Shown here: in pieces, positions 6,244-9,514 of the stretch
Position numbering within the stretch: the stretch's first letter is position 1
How the letters are laid out: each line of letters starts with the position of its first letter
Assembly (NCBI GenBank): GCA_900754385.1
Contig: CAAECP010000002.1
Location: forward strand, 1 to 9,514
Reading direction: 5' to 3'
DNA: 9,514 nt
DNA from: an uncultured Collinsella sp.
GTDB taxonomy: Bacteria > Actinomycetota > Coriobacteriia > Coriobacteriales > Coriobacteriaceae
Position numbers and translations under genes: made by a program
The notes under the pieces: generated by a model
Databases searched by the model: none
The model's input: the letters and a program-made list of their open reading frames with translations, nothing else
Told to the model about the DNA's origin: nothing

Positions 6244-7482
6244 CTATGCGGCGGGCAGCTCGATGGTGAATATCGTGTGTTCGGGCGTCGATTCACATGC
6301 AACGGTACCGCCGTGTGCCGCGATGATCTCCTTGGCGATGGCAAGCCCCAGTCCAGCGCCGCCGCGATTGGTCGCACGCGCCGCATCCAGGCGATAGAAC
6401 TTCTCAAAGATCACCTTGAGCTTAGCCGCAGGGATAGGATCGCCCTGATTGATAAAGCGCACGCGCACGCCGCCATCGTCTTGGCGCCCGGCCTCAATCG
6501 TGATAGTCGAGCCCTCATAGCTATAGGCGACGGCGTTTTTCATGATGTTGTTGAACACGCGAGCCATCTTGTCGCCATCCACGAGCACCGTCAGGTCCTC
6601 GCGAATATCAACTTGGGCTTCCTTATGCTGCTCGTTGAGGATGGGATAGAACTCGTCAGCCACCTGAGCCAGCAGCAACCCCAGATCAACATAGCCGCGC
6701 GTGAGCACGATATCGTGGAAGTCAAAGCGCGTGATATCGAAGAACTCTTCGATGAGCGCATCGAGCCGGTGCGCCTTGTCGAGCGCCACGCCCGTAAAGT
6801 GCGCACGTTGCTCAACCGGCAGCTCAGGAGCCTCTTGCAGCAGCGAAAGATAGCCCACCACACTGGCAAGCGGGGTGCGTAGGTCATGTGCCAAGTACGT
6901 GACCAGATCGTCCTTGCGATGCGACTCGTCACGCAGAGCTTGCTGCACCTTGCGCTCACGGTCACGCACGCGGTTAAGGGCGCCCTCGACCTCCAAGAAG
7001 TCGCCGTCGATGTTGTCCCAGGTGTCGGGGTGATCGATCAGGCGATCTTGAATACGAACAGCCAGCACACAATCGGCATGCTGCTCGCCCTGCTCGTAGC
7101 CCTGGTAGTACAGGGCGCGGCCGCACAAGAACAGCACGCACACGGCAAGCGCCAGCACAAAGCCAAGCATGTTGAATACAAAGCCGACATCAAACAGCAC
7201 CGGCCCTTCGATGCCGCCGAGCGCCATGGCGCCAATCGCCAACGTCATGGCCCACGCGGCGCCGCCAATCACCACGCAGCGGCACACAATCTCAAATCGA
7301 TCGATCAGCAAAAAGCCAACAAGCAGCACCGCCAAGATTCCGACGATGTTGTCGATGCCAATCAGCAGCAGGCTCAGCAAAAAGAGCAGCACCGTTGCAA
7401 GCGCGCGGTTGTCGACGACCGACCTCACGTATTCAAAGAGCCGATCGGGCACCTCGAACGCTTGCCTATCGTCTTTTGTCAT
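6244..7482 (-). CDS. VanS-like sensor histidine kinase
   Basis: A 412-residue membrane histidine kinase. The N-terminal part has about four closely spaced hydrophobic helices (about 27-42, 45-60, 68-88, 100-120) with very short loops, so it has little extracellular sensor and probably senses within or through the membrane. The catalytic part has DDLVTYLAHDLRTPLASVVG (190-209, phosphorylated H199), N box NNIMKNAVAYS (311-321), a G1 box in the divergent form FINQGDPIP (343-351), F box FEKFYRLDAARA (359-370) and G2 GGAGLGLAIAKEII (374-387). LAHDLRTP, the EFFDITRF segment and NxG..IP are characteristic of the VanS family. The frame is open to 7647, but that would overlap the regulator; TGAGGA (7490-7495) is 7 bases before the ATG at 7482. 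It lies 26 bases after the regulator. The signal could be a peptidoglycan precursor or antibiotic; there is no evidence for glycopeptide resistance itself. Confidence 0.87.
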   Translation of the reverse strand: MTKDDRQAFEVPDRLFEYVRSVVDNRALATVLLFLLSLLLIGIDNIVGILAVLLVGFLLIDRFEIVCRCVVIGGAAWAMTLAIGAMALGGIEGPVLFDVGFVFNMLGFVLALAVCVLFLCGRALYYQGYEQGEQHADCVLAVRIQDRLIDHPDTWDNIDGDFLEVEGALNRVRDRERKVQQALRDESHRKDDLVTYLAHDLRTPLASVVGYLSLLQEAPELPVEQRAHFTGVALDKAHRLDALIEEFFDITRFDFHDIVLTRGYVDLGLLLAQVADEFYPILNEQHKEAQVDIREDLTVLVDGDKMARVFNNIMKNAVAYSYEGSTITIEAGRQDDGGVRVRFINQGDPIPAAKLKVIFEKFYRLDAARATNRGGAGLGLAIAKEIIAAHGGTVACESTPEHTIFTIELPAA

Positions 7483-7489
7483 ATCAAGA

Positions 7490-7495
7490 TCCTCA
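7490..7495 (-). promoter_or_regulatory. Shine-Dalgarno that sets the VanS-like kinase start
   Basis: TGAGGA on the minus strand is 7 bases before the ATG at 7482, in the short spacer after the regulator stop at 7509. It supports a start 55 codons inside the longest open frame. Confidence 0.6.
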
Positions 7496-7508
7496 CAAGC
7501 GAAAAGCG

Positions 7509-8204
7509 TTATTCGATGATGTAGCCGACGCCCCAGACGTTTTTGATAAAGCGTGGCTTTTGTGCGTCGTCGCCGATCTTTTCGCGCAAGTGGCGAATAT
7601 GCACCATCACCGTATTGTTGGAGCCGGACATAAAGTCCTCGTTCCATACCGCGCGGAACAGGTCCTCCACGGCCACCACGCTGCCGCGATGCTCGACCAG
7701 ATACAGCAAGATTGAATACTCGGTGGGTGTGAGGCGTACCGGTGAACCGTCCACCGTTACGGAACGAGCATCGCGGTTGATCTCCAAGCCGTCGAGCTGA
7801 ATGGTCGGCGACTCGGCCGCCTGCGCACGGCTACCGTAGCTGGTGTAGCGGCGAAGCTGAGCGTGCACACGCGCGATGAGCTCCAGCGGGCGGAACGGCT
7901 TAACCACGTAATCGTCCGCACCAAGCGAAAGGCCCTCGATCTTGTCTTGCTGGGCATCGCGCGCCGTCAGCATGATCACAGGATAGGTATGGCTGGAACG
8001 GATCGTACGCAGCAGCACAAATCCATCGATATCGGGCAGCATGACATCCAGCAGCGCCAAATCGAACTCCTGCTCCAAGATTGCCTTGGCAGCATCGGCC
8101 CCGCTATAGGCAATCTGGACATCAAAGCCCTCTTTTGTAAGGTAGATACCAACCAAGTCGGCGATGGCCTTCTCGTCATCAACTACCAGTATGCGCTCGT
8201 TCAT
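7509..8204 (-). CDS. VanR-like response regulator (OmpR family)
   Basis: A 231-residue regulator with a receiver domain (about 1-118) and a winged helix (about 133-229). The receiver has D9-D10, phosphorylated D53 (LALLDVMLPDIDGF), T80 and K102 (VVKPFRPLELIARV). The joint AQLRRYTSYG and the DNA-binding strings LTPTEYSILLYL, SNNTVMVHIRHLREKIGD and KNVWGVGYIIE closely follow VanR-type regulators. The ATG at 8204 has a strong AGAGGA site 6 bases upstream. It is the first gene of a two-gene unit with the VanS-like kinase and is divergent from the D-Ala-D-Ala carboxypeptidase, the most likely nearby target. A CATAAT box (8230-8225) 20 bases before the start could be the -10, giving a short leader. 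No vanH, vanA or vanX genes are in the window, so it is better seen as an intrinsic cell-wall regulator. Confidence 0.9.
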   Translation of the reverse strand: MNERILVVDDEKAIADLVGIYLTKEGFDVQIAYSGADAAKAILEQEFDLALLDVMLPDIDGFVLLRTIRSSHTYPVIMLTARDAQQDKIEGLSLGADDYVVKPFRPLELIARVHAQLRRYTSYGSRAQAAESPTIQLDGLEINRDARSVTVDGSPVRLTPTEYSILLYLVEHRGSVVAVEDLFRAVWNEDFMSGSNNTVMVHIRHLREKIGDDAQKPRFIKNVWGVGYIIE

Positions 8205-8224
8205 GCGTGCTCCTCTCGCGCTCC

Positions 8225-8230
8225 ATTATG
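8225..8230 (-). promoter_or_regulatory. Candidate -10 box of the VanR-like operon
   Basis: CATAAT on the minus strand matches TATAAT at 5 of 6 positions and lies 20 bases before the regulator ATG. No convincing -35 is seen at 16-18 bases (TGTGTG at 17), so an activator-dependent promoter is possible. Confidence 0.3.
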
Positions 8231-8263
8231 CCCGAGGCGACGCACGCCACACACAACAAGCGT

Positions 8264-8290
8264 GGGTGATTAAGTCGGCCTTAAGCACCC
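8264..8290. promoter_or_regulatory. Inverted repeat in the VanR-like / carboxypeptidase divergent spacer
   Basis: GGGTGATTAAG (8264-8274) and CTTAAGCACCC (8280-8290) are inverted copies with 10 of 11 positions matching and a 5-base centre TCGGC. No T run follows on either strand, so it does not look like a terminator. It lies upstream of both divergent starts, about 60 bases from the regulator ATG and 67 bases before the TATACT box of the carboxypeptidase, which suits an operator shared by both directions. Confidence 0.4.
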
Positions 8291-8356
8291 TTGTGCCCGT
8301 TCGGGCGCGGATGTGGGCCACGCACGCACGCGATGATCGTCGACGCCGGCAAACGA

Positions 8357-8362
8357 TATACT
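8357..8362 (+). promoter_or_regulatory. Candidate -10 box of the carboxypeptidase gene
   Basis: TATACT matches the -10 consensus at 5 of 6 positions and would start transcription near 8369, leaving about 33 bases before the GTG at 8402. The 17-base-upstream hexamer (TGATCG, 8334-8339) is a poor -35, again suggesting an activator. If correct, it also excludes the in-frame ATG at 8333 as the start. Confidence 0.35.
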
Positions 8363-8401
8363 CTAGTTCCAGAAGAGACCATCCCGTCGAAAGCGAAATC
8401 T

Positions 8402-9514
8402 GTGAAGTCCCTCACCTCTTTTGCAAAGCGCTCAGCCCAGCTTGCCGCCGGCTTTGTCTGCGCTATCGCCCTTGCCGCTGGCGCGCCCACCGTCGCCGGC
8501 GCCCAAGTGCTCACGACCGACAATGTTTGCGGCAAAACCGCCGATGCGCGCGGCATCACGGCCGAAAACCTGCCCGATATCGATGCGACCAATGCCCTCG
8601 TCATGGGCAAAGACGGCACCGTCTACTATGGGCGCGGCGCCGATGAGCAGGTCAAGATTGCCTCGATCACCAAGGTCATGACCGCAATCCTAACCGTCGA
8701 GAATTGCAAGATGGACGAGAAGGTCACGGTGAGCAACGCCGCAGCCACCGTGGGTAATTCGACCGCCGGCTTGCTCGAAGGCGACGAGCTTACCGTGGAG
8801 CAGGCGCTGCGCGGCCTGATGATTCCCTCGGGCAACGACGCCGCCATCGTGCTCGCCGAATATGTGGGCAAGAAGATCGACCCTAAGACCAAAGACGCCG
8901 AGGCCACATTTGTGAAGGCCATGAACGAGCGCGCTAAGAAGCTCGGCTGCACCGGTACGCTTTTTGAAAACCCGCATGGTCTGGACTTTGATGAGTGGGC
9001 TGGCAATATGCACTCAACCGCACACGACGTAGCGCTGATGATGCAGGAGGCCATGAAAAACGACACGATCCGCGAGGTCGTAGCGAGCGAGGATTCCTGG
9101 ATCGAGGTCACGGGCGCCGACGGCACCGACCATTCGCATTCCATGGACACGCATAACTATTTGCTGGGCCAAGATGGCAACATCGGCGGCAAGACCGGCA
9201 CCACCGACGACGCGGGCTATTGCTTTACGAGCGCCTACAACCGCGACGGCGACGAGATCTACACCGTCGTTTTGAACTCCACCACCACCGACCAGCGCTT
9301 TACCGATACCGCAACCCTTGCCAATTGGTACTACGGTCACAAGGCGGCGGTCGCAATCGCCAACACGCAGGAAAAGACTGCCAACGGCAACCCGCTTATG
9401 GCGCGCATTAGTCAAACCGACTGGACGGATAAGACGATCGACGCCACGCTCGCCGATCCTACGGCGCAAGCGACCGTGTTTTCCCTTGCCGGCGAGGTGA
9501 CCGAAAAGGTTAGC
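8402..9514 (+). CDS. D-alanyl-D-alanine carboxypeptidase (DacA-like, peptidase S11), 3' end beyond the window
   Basis: At least 371 residues of a secreted penicillin-binding protein that removes the terminal D-Ala from peptidoglycan pentapeptides and so limits cross-linking. From the GTG at 8402 the N-terminus is a clear signal peptide: KSLTSFAKR, a hydrophobic core AAGFVCAIALAAG and an AGA cleavage site near residue 34. The active-site motifs are complete and in order: SITK (S88 nucleophile, K91), SGN (143-145) and KTG (264-266). The spacing fits class C low-mass PBPs (PBP5/DacA). The frame is open to the last base, so the C-terminal domain and any membrane anchor are not seen. The ribosome site is weak (GAAAG, 8 bases before GTG); an in-frame ATG at 8333 has no site and would place 23 residues before the signal peptide. 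A beta-lactamase is unlikely given SGN and the signal-peptide context. It is divergent from the VanR-like regulator. Confidence 0.9.
   Translation, partial: MKSLTSFAKRSAQLAAGFVCAIALAAGAPTVAGAQVLTTDNVCGKTADARGITAENLPDIDATNALVMGKDGTVYYGRGADEQVKIASITKVMTAILTVENCKMDEKVTVSNAAATVGNSTAGLLEGDELTVEQALRGLMIPSGNDAAIVLAEYVGKKIDPKTKDAEATFVKAMNERAKKLGCTGTLFENPHGLDFDEWAGNMHSTAHDVALMMQEAMKNDTIREVVASEDSWIEVTGADGTDHSHSMDTHNYLLGQDGNIGGKTGTTDDAGYCFTSAYNRDGDEIYTVVLNSTTTDQRFTDTATLANWYYGHKAAVAIANTQEKTANGNPLMARISQTDWTDKTIDATLADPTAQATVFSLAGEVTEKVS

Noticed and set aside
6244..8204. Glycopeptide-resistance operon
   Set aside because: Only the sensor and regulator resemble Van proteins. No D-Ala-D-Lac or D-Ala-D-Ser ligase, VanH dehydrogenase or VanX dipeptidase is present in the window.
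8295..8306. Hairpin GCCCG-TT-CGGGC as a terminator
   Set aside because: The stem is 5 bp with a 2-base loop and no T run on either strand; it also lies in a divergent promoter region where no transcript should end.
8626..9150. Minus-strand open frame of about 174 codons within the carboxypeptidase gene
   Set aside because: The plus strand carries the signal peptide and SITK, SGN and KTG motifs of a real enzyme; the opposite frame has serine-rich text with no recognisable domain.

Overview
The window looks like chromosomal DNA of a GC-rich Gram-positive bacterium, most likely a gut actinomycete of the Coriobacteriia (Collinsella-like). This rests on the mixture of an HtpG of the MRQFKTESK type, CpsB/C/D-type capsule regulators as in Gram-positives, a VanR/VanS-like two-component pair, a GTG-started secreted D-Ala-D-Ala carboxypeptidase and a strong preference for G/C at third positions. 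The genus is an inference from general resemblance; no search was run. All genes read on the minus strand except the last.

Left part (1-2848): the first 13 codons of htpG run off the left edge, transcribed leftwards. To its right, in transcription order, is a tight minus-strand cluster: a CpsC/Wzz-like membrane chain-length/kinase-activator protein (2848-2192), a CpsD-like bacterial tyrosine kinase (2189-1452), a CpsB-like PHP-family tyrosine phosphatase (1434-784) and a small GNAT acetyltransferase (744-244). The first three form a complete phosphorylation switch for exopolysaccharide assembly, but no glycosyltransferase, flippase or polymerase gene is visible here.

Middle part (3044-6140): pstB (phosphate importer ATPase), a PhoB-like response regulator and a PhoR-like histidine kinase form a probable operon for phosphate sensing and uptake, ending at a hairpin near 2990-3018. 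pstS, pstC, pstA and phoU are not next to them.

Right part (6244-9514): a second two-component system strongly resembling VanR/VanS (regulator 8204-7509, kinase 7482-6244) is divergent from a secreted penicillin-binding D-alanyl-D-alanine carboxypeptidase (8402 to beyond the right edge). The 197-base divergent spacer holds an 11-bp inverted repeat with one mismatch, a plausible operator. The arrangement suggests cell-wall homeostasis.

Taken together the window is an envelope and phosphate signalling neighbourhood: two kinase/regulator pairs, a tyrosine-kinase/phosphatase switch and a peptidoglycan-trimming enzyme. No mobile element, CRISPR array, rRNA or tRNA is visible. No gene-free stretch exceeds 300 bases; the three longest (42-243, 2849-3043, 8205-8401) are described as regulatory features. 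Several starts were moved inward from the longest open frame because a good Shine-Dalgarno sequence precedes a later ATG.
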